Of a stretch of DNA of 64,000 nt, positions 11,800-22,949 are shown piece after piece. The translations under genes and the position numbers were made by a program. The stretch is from Marchantia polymorpha subsp. ruderalis (lineage: Eukaryota > Streptophyta > Marchantiopsida > Marchantiales > Marchantiaceae): contig AP031355.1 of NCBI GenBank assembly GCA_037833965.1, positions 17,013,501 through 17,077,500 of the forward strand, written 5' to 3'. Each line of letters starts with the position of its first letter. Within the stretch, counting starts at the first letter, position 1. The notes below the pieces were generated by a model, which was given only the letters and a program-made list of their open reading frames with translations, was not told where the DNA came from and did not search any database.

Positions 11800-11915
11800 A
11801 TAAGAACATTTTCAACGACTGATTAAGTTAGATTTTGCTAAAGAATCTCATAGCGCTTTATAGCTTTCCAAATAGCTTTACTAATTCGAGATGTTCAAAA
11901 AAATTTCTAGAAAAT
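11800..11915 (-). pseudogene. rpl32: rpl32 relic (plastid ribosomal protein L32)
   Basis: The minus strand reads RISKAIWKA, then a LSLAKS-like block in a neighbouring frame, then a QKLMIY end; these resemble the basic C-terminal half of plastid L32. The position between cysT and ndhF agrees with bryophyte plastomes. The N-terminal VPKKRTSKSK part is not clearly found. The match is short and broken. Confidence 0.5.
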
Positions 11916-11934
11916 TATTAAATTTTTTCAAAAC

Positions 11935-12250
11935 AGTAATTATATGTATTTTTCGTTCAAAAGATTAAAATCAACAATAAATCGATTTTCTGTTTCCTGT
12001 CCTCATTTAAGGGTTTATTTGTTCTTGGAAATTTCCAAAAACAAATAAATCCGTATCACTTCATAAATTGTAAAATTTTGTTCAAAACAATAATATAAGA
12101 ATCTACATATAACTATCGCTCCTTTTTACCGAGAATATTCCATATTCATGGTAGACTTTTGACGAATTCCTTATACTCAATAATTGATAATTTTTGTGTT
12201 TTGTTCTAATTTATTTTATGTTAACGAGACAAAACTACAAATATCATAAA
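11935..12250 (-). pseudogene. rpl21: rpl21 relic (plastid ribosomal protein L21)
   Basis: The minus strand near 11945-11990 has a GQETENRFIVDFNLL stretch matching the GHRQK.TRFIVDSI end of plastid L21. Upstream, a STMNMEYS..KGAIV block resembles its middle. Plastid rpl21 is found in bryophytes and algae and lost from the plastome of seed plants. The remnant is degraded; position between rpl32 and ndhF supports it. Confidence 0.45.
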
Positions 12251-12349
12251 ATCAGCCAGTTTGTACTCGGAGTATATATTTTTGAATTATATACAAAAAT
12301 TTTAAATATTATTAATCTTTATTAAATAAAGAAATTATTTGTGGAAATA

Positions 12350-13582
12350 ATCATTTAAAATTGTTGGCTTGTTCCACTTTTAGCTTCTATTTTATTAGAA
12401 ATCGAATAATTTTATTTCCCATATTCTATCAAAAAAATTAATCGTGTATCTTCTCTCATAAGTATTATGTTTTTAAACATAGCTAGGTTCCTCTTATTTC
12501 GTTTTTATGGGGCAAGAAATTACAGGGAGTCCATTTCATAGATATTTCTTATCTTGGGATTTTTATATAGATTTTTTTAGAAATAGATTATTTGTTTGAT
12601 CCACTTACTTCAATTATGTTAGTTTCAGTAACTACTGTCGCATTTATGGTTATTATTTATAGTGATAGTTATATGTTTTATGATAGAAAATATTAAAATA
12701 AATTTTTTATTCAAGTTTTTTTATATCATCAATGCTAGGATTCGTACTTAGTCCTAATTTAGTACAAGTCAGTGTTACTTGGATTTTGTTCTTAGTTTTA
12801 GGTTTACTACACCAAGCGCAGCTAATGTGTGTCAAAAAGCTTTTGTTACAAATCTCATAGGTGATTTTGGATTATTATTAGGTAATTTGAGATTTTATTA
12901 AATAACAGGCAGTTTTGATTTTTAACAAGTTTAGAAAAAAATTTGAATCACTAAGCTGTAATCAAATTAATTTAGTTTTTGCTATTTTGTGTGTTCTGTT
13001 TTTGTTTTTAGATCCAGTAGCTAAATCTCCACAATTTCCATTACATATATGGTGACCAGATTCTATGGAAGGATCTACATCAATTTCAGCCCTTATTCAT
13101 GCTGCAACTATGATTGCAGCTGGTATTTTTCTATTTTCTCGAATGTTATCTCCTTTCAAATGTTACCATTTGTTATGAGTATCATTTCTTGGACAGGTGC
13201 TATTACATCTTTATTAGAAGCCTCTATTGCTTTAGCTCAAAACGATTTAAAAAAAGGTTTAGCTTATTCAACAATGTCACAATAAATTTATGTGATGTTG
13301 GCATTAGGCATCGGATCCTATAAAGTTGGATTATTTCATCTTATTACCTATGCTTTTTTAAAAGCTTTACTATTTCTTGGTTCTGGCTCAGTGATTCATT
13401 CAGTGGAACCTATTGTGGGTTATCATCCAAATAAAAGTCAAAATTTGATTATTATGAGTGGTTTAAGACAATATAGGCCAATAACAGCAATAACTATTTT
13501 GTTTGGGACACTTTCTTTATGTGGAATTCCACCTTTTACTTTGAATAATTCAAATTGTTTATATTTAATATTTCCTCCTTAA
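12350..13582 (+). pseudogene. ndhF: ndhF relic (plastid NADH dehydrogenase subunit 5), 3' truncated
   Basis: Blocks of NdhF follow in order: a WLVPLL start (about 12362), [30 protein letters not shown] near 12590-12650, [18 protein letters not shown] near 12830-12880, [21 protein letters not shown] at about 13080-13140, and [19 protein letters not shown] to [13 protein letters not shown] (13290-13550). Stops such as HIW*PDSMEG and MSQ*IYVM arose by transversions. The gene ends abruptly at about 13582 against rrn16; roughly the last half of the coding sequence is missing. Confidence 0.85.
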
Positions 13583-13584
13583 GT

Positions 13585-14520
13585 TTAGAGTAACGACTTC
13601 GGCAAGGCCTGGGAACGGATTCACAGTCAATACCTTTGAGTTTCATTCTTGCGAACGTACTCCCCAGGCGGGATACTTGACGCGTTAGCTACAGCACTGC
13701 ACGGGTTGATACGCACAGCGCTTCGTATCCATCGTTTAAGCCTAGGACTAATGTACTGGGGTATCTAATCCCATTTGCTACCCTGGCTTTCGTCTCTCAG
13801 TGTCAGTGCTTTCGCTATTGGAGTTCTTTCCGATCTCTACGCATTTCACCGCTCCATCGGAAATTCCCTCTGCCTACCGTACTCCAGCTTGGTAGTTTCC
13901 ACCTCATGTCCAGGGTTGAGCCATGAAGTTTGACAGATTGCGCCTAATGGTTCCGGATAACGCTTGCATCCTCTGTCTTACCGCGGCTGCTGGCACAGAG
14001 TTAGCCGATGCTTATCCCTCAGATACCGTCAATGCGTCTTCTCTGAGAAAAACGTCATTGCATCTTCTTTGAGAAAAAGGAGTTTACGACCCGTGAGCCT
14101 TCTACCTCCACGCGGCATTGCTCCCGTCAAGCTTTCGCCCATTGCTGAAAATTCCCCACTGCTGCCTCCCGTAAGAGTCTAGGCCGTGTCTCAGTCGCAG
14201 TGTGGCTCATCATCTTCTCAGACCAGCTACTGATTGTCGCCTTGGTAAGCTATTACCTCACCAAATAGCTAATCAGACGCAAGCCCCTCCTTAGACGGAT
14301 TCCTCCTTTTGCTCCTCTGCCTACGGGGTATTAGCATTGCTAATACACGGTTGCTAAATTAGCAACCGTCTCTAGCTGTTGTGCCTCTACCAAGGGCAGG
14401 TTCTTACGCGTTACTCATCCGTGCGCCACTGGAAACACGACTAGGATCCTTCCCGTACGACTTGCATGTGTTAAAAATGCCGCCAGTGTTCATCCTGAGC
14501 CCGGATCAAACTCTCCATGA
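13585..14520 (-). pseudogene. rrn16: Plastid 16S rRNA gene fragment with internal deletions
   Basis: The minus strand starts at about 14520 with the 16S 5' end (gagtttgatccgggctcag) and proceeds through CAAGTCGTACGG, the 'actcctacgggaggcagc' equivalent and the 'gattagataccccagtac' block. It then jumps near 13640 (a gap of roughly 450 bases compared with the normal gene) and again near 13595. A 20-30-base direct duplication around 14034-14077 repeats 'cttct.tgagaaaa'. It is much less decayed than the neighbouring protein genes, although no transcription is implied. Confidence 0.85.
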
Positions 14521-14545
14521 GTTTCATAGTTACAATACTTTTGCT

Positions 14546-14885
14546 TAAAGCTTCCTATTTCCTAAACAAAGCAGATTTCAAATCGTCTTCCATCCCAAGA
14601 GATATAATACTTGTGTTTATTTTTCATTCACTTCATACTGGCTTAAAGCTCATTAATACTATACCCATACCTACCCTATTATGTCAATCCTACAAGCCTC
14701 TCTCAATAACAAGAAAACAACAAATCATAATGCTTTAACTATTTTTGGGGCTAATCAGGTTCAAATTTTGAATACCACCACATCAAGGTGATACTCTACC
14801 GCTGGCATCACCAACGGAAAAACTACATGGACGTTGTGTTTTCTCCGATGTGCAGATTTATTTTCAAACCTAACATACTATAAGC
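14546..14885 (+). repeat. Plastid-host junction segment, copy 1
   Basis: About 340 bp covering the plastid spacer upstream of rrn16, truncated trnV, and the adjoining host sequence ('catcaccaacgg' to 'cctaacatac'). A second copy is at 19707-20050. Because the copies share the plastid-host boundary, they were duplicated after the plastid insert formed. Confidence 0.8.
14742..14803 (-). pseudogene. trnV-GAC: Truncated trnV-GAC relic, copy 1
   Basis: The minus strand reads CAGCGGTAGAGTATCACC, then TTGATGTGGTGG, then the T-arm and GATTAGCCCC end. This is plastid trnV-GAC lacking its 5' acceptor half, with the anticodon C changed to T. It lies upstream of rrn16 as in plastomes. The truncation point (14804) is the boundary with a host repeat. 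Confidence 0.75.
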
Positions 14886-15830
14886 TTCAAACGATACTAC
14901 TACCCAGGATGCCCTCCGCCCCAGGATGCTGCAGTCGGCGGGAGGTTACAGATAAAACCTCGGTCGTACCTATCGTCAATTTAGTGTTTTCAGTTGTTCG
15001 GACGAGACAATTGTCTAGAATGTTGCTCGAGTTTCCTCAGTAGATCTGCTTGTGAAATATGTAATCCCTAAGCGATCAATCGCTCAGTAATTTCTTGCCA
15101 TGCATTGTCTTCTGTTGAGCTACTGATTGAGTTGCTCGAAATTGTCGATAGTCGAGCAGCTGAAGGCGAAGACGCTCTGACGCCTTTCTCGACTTTATTT
15201 GTTTCTGTCAAGCAACATCGATTGACGGACGCGGACGGACGCGGAAGGCTCCCATTCCGACCACAGTAAATGCCTTTAACTATATTGTTGTACATAGTTG
15301 ACGGACGCGGACGGGGAAGGCTCCAATTCCGACCACAGTACATACCTTTAACTATTTTGTTGTACATAGTTGACCGACGCGGACGGGGAAGGCTCCAATT
15401 CCGACCACAGTACATGCCTTTAACTATTTTGTTGTACATATTTCACAGACACGGAAGTTGCTTTGAAAGTTCGAGAGATGTGTTAACTAGCTCAGGTTTG
15501 CTCGACTTTCACTATCACAAACATTTTAGCTCAATAAGAGCCAAAGAAGAAATCTTTCCCTCCTACTGTACTTGATGTTTATGGGAGAGTAGCGATCCCG
15601 TCTTATCTTCCCCTTGCGCCCGCCCTGGATGGAGACAGCGTGAGATGCGCGTTTCCTTGTTGAGGAAAAACATGAAACCTGAAACGATTGACGGAAGATA
15701 TCCTCAATGAAATAATTATTAGATATTTATGCTTTTGTGTTTTAGCTCTCTAACTTTCTAATTGGAGTCATGTTATGAAATTATCCACTATTGACATTGT
15801 TCATCTCAACTCATTGGATATTAACCGTGG
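14806..15830 (+). repeat. Dispersed host repeat, copy 2
   Basis: Same family as 1207-1860, with ordered shared blocks. This copy carries a 70-bp array and an inverted-repeat structure not seen in copy 1. No protein domain was recognised. Confidence 0.55.
15231..15450. repeat. About 70-bp tandem repeat, three copies
   Basis: Units carry 'ggaaggctccaattccgacc' followed by 'cctttaactattttgttgta'. The second and third copies are almost identical and the first has a longer GGACGC run. Inserted in host repeat copy 2. Confidence 0.85.
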
Positions 15831-15958
15831 ATAATTTCATTCCAACATGATTCTGATTAAAAAGTTAGAGAGCAAAAAAACATAAACATTTCAGTACAGC
15901 AGGAGAGAAAGATTTCTTCTTTTCCTCATATTGTACTGAAATGTTTGTGATAGTGAAC
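15506..15958. repeat. Nested inverted-repeat element, MITE-like
   Basis: Outer arms 15506-15574 and 15889-15957 are imperfect reverse complements ('tcactatcacaaacatt' and 'aagaagaaatctttc' on each). Inner arms 15745-15788 and 15827-15873 are also reverse complements ('ctctctaactttctaat', 'gaaattatccac'). There is no ORF. It could be a small non-autonomous DNA transposon or a template-switch product. No clean target duplication was found. Confidence 0.55.
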
Positions 15959-15959
15959 C

Positions 15960-18900
15960 ACTATCACAATGAGAGTAACATGAGCTACTATATTTGAAAA
16001 GAAACATGGGTATTCTCCTGTGCTTTTAAAGAAACTTCTAAATCAGAAATGCCTGGAAGACAAACCGGTGAAACAGATGATAAACAGGGGCCAAGTAAAT
16101 AATGAACTGAACATATAAATCGTAAGTTTTAATGCTTTTATATCAACTGCGTTCATATATTGAAGTTTGAAGAATGTGTGTGAGAGAAACAGACTTGTAA
16201 TAATCTTCAGTTATTCCAACTCAATTATAAGAGCTTTTATTCAGGAATAAGAGCTTCTTGTAAGTGAGATTCAAACAAATATTAATCTTGTAAAAGAGTA
16301 ATAATTTTTTGTTTACAGTATTTTTGCTGACCAATTTTGTTCCTCATCAGTATATTCTAGCCGTAACTTAACTTGTAAAATATATTAATTAAGCCAATTT
16401 GATAAATGAAAACAGCTGATTTTATTTTTTATGTAAGATATGTATGATTGATTTAGTTCGCTTTGTATTTGAGTCTCTTAAAGTTTGTCGCTAGTAATCA
16501 CAGGAAATTTAGTTCACAGATTGATATTCTTTCTCATCGTGCCTGCACCGTAAAGATTGGTAGGATTTTGGAAATTATTTTCACATTGATAAGAAAAAAT
16601 GCTTGGATTGGAAGACGATTGCAAAAGGCGCTAATGTGATATTTGTATATCCAAATTATATAAGACTGTTCTTTTTACATTGTTTATATTTTACGTGGTA
16701 TTTTTCTCCCGCTAAATGGGACTACTGAAATTTTAAGATCGTGGTCGGTGGAACTATAATCGGAATCTTCCTACAAGACATACCTACGTTATTTTGCAAA
16801 GAACTGTTGTATTGGTGAAGGGGAATATAAAAGTCACATGAAGAGGCTGTATCGGATTGCACACATTTCTACTTGAGTACCATGCACAGAAAACAAATTG
16901 AGGACACACAGAAAACACAAAGTGATGCTCATGATATGGAGATGAGAAACGCCTAGGAAAAGGTAGATATTGCAAATAATTCTTAACTTGCAATAATCAC
17001 GAAATAGCATATGGTCAATGGAAGTAGTGTAATTTAATGCTCCACTGAACTAAAATCAAAGGTCTACTTCAGTTCCCAAGTCCCTGAGTTTTCGGCGCCG
17101 CTGCTGATGGACCATCTTTGAATTCCTCAAGCGGGTCCAGCCTCTTTTTGAAGATCTGGTCATGTCTCTCCCAATAGAACGTCGAGTCAATCCACGGGCA
17201 AAATGTCCAGCGTTGCCTGACATAGTTCTTGGCAATGAAGATTGAGTTCTTTGAAGTCTAGAATCTAACTGCAGACATTTAGTATGTTCCCAGCAGGAGA
17301 ACTTGCCATCTTCTCCAGCTGTGAAGTTAGCCCCACTGGCTGAAGAGTTATTTGCTAGATGTGAGTTCATTGCAAAACTTTTACTTCAACTTCTTCGGCA
17401 GACAGGTAAGAATACAGATAGCCAAGATACTTAGTGACACCCATGTATTCACATCACAGCCAGGATAAACACAAGTAGCAATCCGTCCTCCGCTCTTTAA
17501 GATAAACCCACCAAACGCTTACTTAGTTTATGGAAAGAAAATCGAACAAACTGTTGCAAATCTCTGCAATTAGATTCTGGACCTCAAAGATTTCAATCTT
17601 CACTGCCGAGAACTATGTCAGGCAACGTTGGACAGACGATTTCGAGTGTAGATCATTAAAAGACAGGAAATTTGAAAAGCAGCAAGATATTGTAGAGCAA
17701 TCTCCGTGCACCATAATAAGCGATAGTCCGGGCAAGTGAGAAGATCCCAGCATACTCTGGAAAGCAACTCCTTTACTCAAATGTGAATGTATCACTTGTA
17801 CGCAGCTGTCAGTCGAGACGATCACTTGCAGGGAAAATGAGATGATCCACCTCAAAAATGTGCACCTCGGAGCGCATGCAGGTTTTGCAGCTGAACGTTG
17901 TGCCCTCTTCTCGATAGGAGGATTGTTGCGTCTGAGCCCGGTCTACACTAGAACTCGTCTCGGCAGACTGTGACACCACCGGAGGGAGTACACAAAATAC
18001 AGCAGCTTGATTCTCACCGTCGATCCTGATCCATTCTAGGCTCACCCCGTATGAGATGATCGATCAGAGATTCCTCAAATATGTCCGAGGCTCATATTAA
18101 TTCCCTTCTGAAAGAGTATCACGGACCTCCAATACAAAGCGGAAATCTGATTGTACAGGAGCTCGACTCACAACGTAGATGAATCCCAAGCTAGAAAAAT
18201 GGAGACGATCGTCGAGATTCTGATCATTGACAAGCTAGCGAAATGGGAACTATGGCTGTCCGAAGTCACTCAAGTCGAGTTATAGAGAAAGTGTCAAGCA
18301 CCCCGCGCTTGACACGTAAAACACAGCGAATATTCTCAAGCGGCAGATTCTACTCCGTCACGGCACTTTCAACCCGAAACTTGCGTGTAGGAGTGTAGGT
18401 AGCATTATATCTCTCCCTCCGAAACCGTGACCTGTTTGAAGACGGTGTCCCTAAAATGTGTCAAGTTTGAAGACTTTTCCCCAGGTCGAGCGGGAGTTAT
18501 GCAAAATTTCTTTCTCGTACTTTGACGATCTTGGCTTAGTAGTCAGCCAAGTCTTTTGCCAGGTGGCTCTCGCCTAGTGGTGGACATGTGAGCCCATCTG
18601 AAAGAGAACGAATCAGGAACTGCCAGCGCCCAGTGGATGCTTCTGCTGATGTCTGCTTGGGACCTATCTTTAAGAAGAGAAGACGAAGTAAATATGGGAG
18701 TAAGAAGGAAACATCGTCGAGTCCTATCCGGATGAAATCGAACGGCTATGCTGGAGCTAGGTCCCAATAGCATCACATTGTGAAGATTGGCTCCAGTTTG
18801 CGACACAGAGGTCACGGAGAGACTGCAAGTGAGTTAAATTCGGGTCATCCTTGAGACATGAGTGTGAATAAAAGATTGTGATTACTTCGTCTGACTACAT

Positions 18901-19706
18901 TGTTCGGTCAGTGCCACATGGCGCGCCCAGATGGCACCATATAGACATGTAGCAGGACGGTCTCACATGGTCCTCTGGAAAAAGTCAGCAAGCATCGTGC
19001 TCTCTGGAACATCTAACAGCGTCCTCCACGACATGTGGAAGGTGCGATATATGCGTATTAGGATTTCGTTGTGTACCTTCTTCTTCCAGTTGTTTATGAG
19101 TAGTTTCAAGCAAAAAATCTGCCCAATGTTCTGGAGAGTTGATGTTGTAGATTTTGGAGGCTTTTAGGTCACCATAGGTATATCCGAAAGTGAGAATTAT
19201 GTTTTTATCCTGATGCAACTCTTTGAACTAAAACCAACGGACAACTCCAATTTAGGAGTGAAAAGCCATCAATCAAATGATGTAACAGACTCGGGATATC
19301 TTGAAGTATAAAAATTTTGGTTTCTTAAATTATTATTCTTGAGATGAAAAATAATAGAAAGACTAATTTGAATTATACATACATAATTAATCATTCTTAT
19401 TTGAAATTCCAATATCTTCTTAAAAGTCACAATATACATATATTTTTATCCACTTTGTGTAAGGAAAAAAGAACTTTTCACGTCATGGAGTGATGAGAAT
19501 ATATCACACGAAGAGTAACCTTTTGAATATGTTATCTTTTTTATTTGAATAGTTATACATAGATAATATTTCACTTTATCTATTCCGATAGTATGTATTA
19601 ATTTGCAATAACTTCTCTATTTATCTTGTGAAAATTTAACATTATAGTGGTAATCGGAAAAATCAAATTATAAAAAAAATTTCAATATAAATGATTGACT
19701 TGGACG
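15960..19706. other. Host sequence without an identified gene
   Basis: Short open frames occur, for example 17056-17370 (-), 17809-18045 (-), 18543-18815 (-) and 18985-19218 (-), but none shows a family I recognise. Parts of 17.0-19.2 kb are less AT-rich than their surroundings and could hold exons or gene fragments. An inverted duplication at 17217-17275 / 17568-17626 shares 'aactatgtcaggcaacg' and encodes NYVRQRWT on both strands, which suggests a rearranged gene fragment. Confidence 0.4.
17217..17626. repeat. Inverted duplication of a coding-like fragment
   Basis: About 59 bp at 17217-17275 recurs inverted at 17568-17626 with a few mismatches. Both read NYVRQRWT in one frame and then diverge. 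The sequence between them has no recognised feature. Confidence 0.6.
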
Positions 19707-20050
19707 TAAGTTTGCTTCCTATTTCATAAACAGAGCAGATTTTAAATCGTCTTCCATCCCAAGAGATAAACACAAGTATTAACTTGTGTTTATTTTCATT
19801 CACTTCATATTGGCTTGAAGCTCATGTTTACTATACCCATACCTACCCTGTTATGTCAATCCCACAAGCCTCTACCAATAACAAGAAAACAACAAATCAA
19901 AATGCTTTAACTATTTTTGGGGATAATCAAGTTCAAATTTTGAATTCTACCTTATCAAGGTGATACTCTAACGCTGGCATCACCAACGGACAAATTACAT
20001 GGACGTTTTTTTTACTCCCATGTGCAGATTTATTTTCAAACCTAACATAC
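19707..20050 (+). repeat. Plastid-host junction segment, copy 2 (with trnV relic)
   Basis: Second copy of 14546-14885, about 90% alike by eye, including the truncated trnV (about 19905-19978, minus) and the same non-plastid flank. It lacks rrn16. It ends about 50 bp before retroelement A. Confidence 0.8.
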
Positions 20051-20101
20051 GATTAGGTGCTTCTCCGTCAGAGCGTCCACTAATCCGATTTCTAGGTGGA
20101 G

Positions 20102-20106
20102 GAACT
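20102..20106. repeat. Target site duplication of element A, left copy
   Basis: gaact directly precedes the LTR end; the same five bases follow the other end at 39801-39805. Five-base duplications are normal for Ty3 integrases. Confidence 0.85.
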
Positions 20107-21114
20107 TGTAATAACCCACTAAAGGCTAAAACTGCAATATAGTGGTAGAAAGGTCGAACCCACAGGGACAGAGGAACACACAGGGTACAAAGTGTCACGT
20201 TTAACAGACTATTGAGGAGTTTGAATTCTCAGGCGACTGTCACTCCCAGAAATACTGCAAGTGTCCACTCGGAGCGCACTCGGAGGTCGCACAGTGCAGC
20301 GTAAAACACACACACACACCTGAAACTACAGAAACACAACCCAGAGATCCGTTAGGACCTCTACTTCAAGATTTCAGGGGGAAAGTCTCTCAAGGGTACA
20401 CTCAGCAAAGCTGCGGGCAGTGACTTCCAACTCCGGCTTTTACAACACTTCCACTAGCTTGCTGCTAGTGTAGGAAACCCGGTTTGGACTGCCTACTTCG
20501 GATCGAAGTCACTCCTACGCGGTGAACAACACTCTCAACTCACAAAACGCGCAGAGAACACAGGTAACCACTGAAGGACTCACTGTGAAACATTCCAGTA
20601 ACACAACAACAGTCTATTGAAGAGTTTGAATTCTAAGGCACTTGTCATTCCCAGAAATACTACAGGGGTTATCCTCAAGGCACCTGCTGCAGCGTAACCT
20701 GAATTTACAACCAAGGCTTACACGAAGTAACAAAACTTCACTTTGGCATTCAGGGGAAAAATCCCAAAGGAGTACAATCAGAAAGAAACACTCGAAGGTG
20801 TAGGGGCGAAACTGTTCAAATATCTAACTAGTCACTGGCTCTGAGCATCGGCAGTCACCCGCAGGTGCAGATCCGAACTACTCAAGTCTCTAACCAATGT
20901 ACTAGCTCTGAACATTCGGCCGAAGGCCTTCAGCTACAAAATGCGGAACGCTAAGTTGTAACTCCTCATGCGTGGTGACAGAACTTAAGGACACAAACAC
21001 GCAGAGGAAATGGACTCCTGATCTGCACTTCTGAGTTTGGGAAAGAACCCAAGGCAAAACGCCTGGAACTATTTTATACCTTCTAAGTCCTAACTAGCAC
21101 TACACTGCACTACG

Positions 21115-22873
21115 CTACACGCCTGCACGGAACCACGCTACACTACACTCCGCGGAACCTGTGCTACATCTCCTGCGCGACGGACTGCCGCGCACTAACT
21201 CCCTACCCTGCCAGTCTTCCGCTCGACTGCGCAGTCCCAATCGCTGCAACGCCGCGGACACCTCCACTTCGAGGGCGGACATGGTATCCCGCGCCTTCGA
21301 CAGAAAAGCGTCGAGCTTCTTTGCTACCTTCCGCCGACTCCTGTTGTCGCCTGACAACAACCCGGCCGCGCGAAGTTCAAACTCACGCAGTGTGAGTTTC
21401 TCCTGCGCCGCCACTTCCCAGTGGGCGTAGCCCTTGAGACAGTGGGCGACACGCCTCGCCGTCTCCTCCTTTGTGCGATCTGCCTCCTGCCTGCGATCCT
21501 CTTCAATTACCACTAATTGCGATTCGGCCTCAGCACGTTGCGCTCTCAATTCGCCACACTTTGACTGTAGCCTGCGGATTACATCCTCATCCGCCTGTCG
21601 TGCGAGCTGACACTGCTCTAACAACCGCGTCTGTCGCACGAGCTCCTCTGACAAAACCCGATTCTGGGCCTGCTCAGAAATTAGTGCTTCTATGACCTTC
21701 ACCTGCTCCTTGGTGAGCTCTTCCAATTTCCCATCCCTCACCTTCTCGGAGTACTTGTAGAATTTCTGATTGAGTTTATACTGATCCCACAAGCATTCAT
21801 GCTTCTCCTTCAATTCCCTCAACTCCTGGTCCACTCTAGCTAGTAGCTTGCTGGTGTGGACTTTAGTGCGAGTCCGCCTGCGCACTAACTCGATGTAAGA
21901 TCCCGGCTGAAGTGGGTCGGCGTATTTATCAACTTTGCGATCCAAGTACCTCGGCAACGGAATCACCTGCTCAGAGAGTGCCGCCGCCGGCGCTCCAACA
22001 ATTTCCTCCTCCTCCTCCTCGGTGTCCCCTGCTCCTGACATTTCTTCGGTGGAGCCTCCGTCGTCATCATCCGAGTGGAGAATTTCAGTCGCCATTGATT
22101 GCGTCGGCGACTGCCCCGAGTGGGGCTGCACGTCGTCGACGTGTGCTGCCTGCGAAGGCACTGCTGCAGCCTCGCTGCTCTTCGCCAAAATGTCTAAGGC
22201 GGTAGGCGAATGTGCCCGTGCTGCATCCCCGCCGCCCGCTTGTTGGTCGTCTACCGTATCCTCTCTGCCGCCGACGTCCGCCGCCGAAGGCGATCGAGCG
22301 GAGGGTGGCTGCGCGGGGTTTGATTGCGCATCGCGCACCGAAATATCATCCCGCGGACAGTCACTCCGCTCCTCCGCCTGTTGCTGCTCCCTTGATCGGT
22401 CCGCGGGGGCTGTGCTTGGCCTGTGCGCAGGCGCAAATGCCGGCGCCTTGTCCGCCGCAGGCGTAGCGCCGCGGACGTCCATCGCCAAAGGCGACATGGC
22501 CGGGGGGCCGCTCGCCCGATGTCCCTTGGCCCTGAGGCCCTACCGCCGAAGGCGCATCTACCGGCGGATTACCCGCCGATGGTGCGGCCTCCGCACGCTC
22601 CCTGCTCGTATCTCCTTGGCTCGAAGGCCCTGGCGCCGAAGGCGCAAATCGCGGCGCGTTGTGCGCCGGAGGGTCTGGCCCCGGAGGCCGGTGTCTCGTA
22701 GGCGGCTCTTCCGCCGGCTCCTTCCCCTTCCTACGTTGGAACGGGGGTGATTCCTGCCTGTGCACAGGCGGCACGTGTGGAGGTGACCTGTGCACAGGCG
22801 GACTGCTTCTTCCCACGCGTAGGCGTAGGTCTACGTCCGCGGAGGCTCGTCCGTCCGCGGAGGCTCGCCTGTG
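21115..22873 (-). pseudogene. LTR ORF of element A, C-terminal part, frameshifted
   Basis: Minus-strand copy of the LTR ORF: the coiled-coil C-terminus is open from about 22497 to 21115, ending like the other copies (VAWFRAGV). A frame change near 22400 separates it from the proline-rich linker. The rest of the gene continues beyond element B at 37414-38614. Not functional. Confidence 0.85.
22869..22873. repeat. Target site duplication of element B, left copy
   Basis: ctgtg precedes B; the same five bases follow B at 37409-37413. Removing B and one copy restores the sequence of A. Confidence 0.9.
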
Positions 22874-22949
22874 TGTGGTACCCCACTTTTGGTAATTTTG
22901 AGGAAATTAAAACATTTTTGGAAAACTGTACCCGGGCAGCATTGTAAAT

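Larger units (their letters stand above)
8600..14805. other. Nuclear plastid DNA insert (NUPT), SSC to inverted repeat
   Basis: Eight or more plastid gene relics occur in plastome order and orientation: ndhD(+), ccsA(-), trnL(-), cysT(-), rpl32(-), rpl21(-), ndhF(+), then rrn16(-) and trnV(-). In a bryophyte plastome ndhF is followed by the inverted repeat, where the rRNA operon is read toward ndhF, so the strands fit one collinear fragment. The segment from the ndhF 3' part through rrn5, rrn4.5, rrn23 and the rrn16 3' end is missing. Every protein gene has stops and frameshifts, so this is an old nuclear copy rather than plastid sequence. Confidence 0.85.

Noticed and set aside
13049-13285. 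Independent membrane protein gene
   Set aside because: It is an open stretch of the ndhF relic bounded by stops.
12350-13582. Functional plastid ndhF rescued by hornwort-type U-to-C RNA editing
   Set aside because: Many stops come from transversions (for example TTA to TAA or TGA), and there are frameshifts and a missing 3' half. Editing cannot repair these.
21935-22750. Long open frames antisense to the LTR ORF (also 24991-26253, 34313-35575, 50411-51301, 58103-59050)
   Set aside because: They mirror the GC-rich linker, are low-complexity Ser/Ala/Gly or Arg-rich, recur only as shadows of the sense frame, and share no domain.
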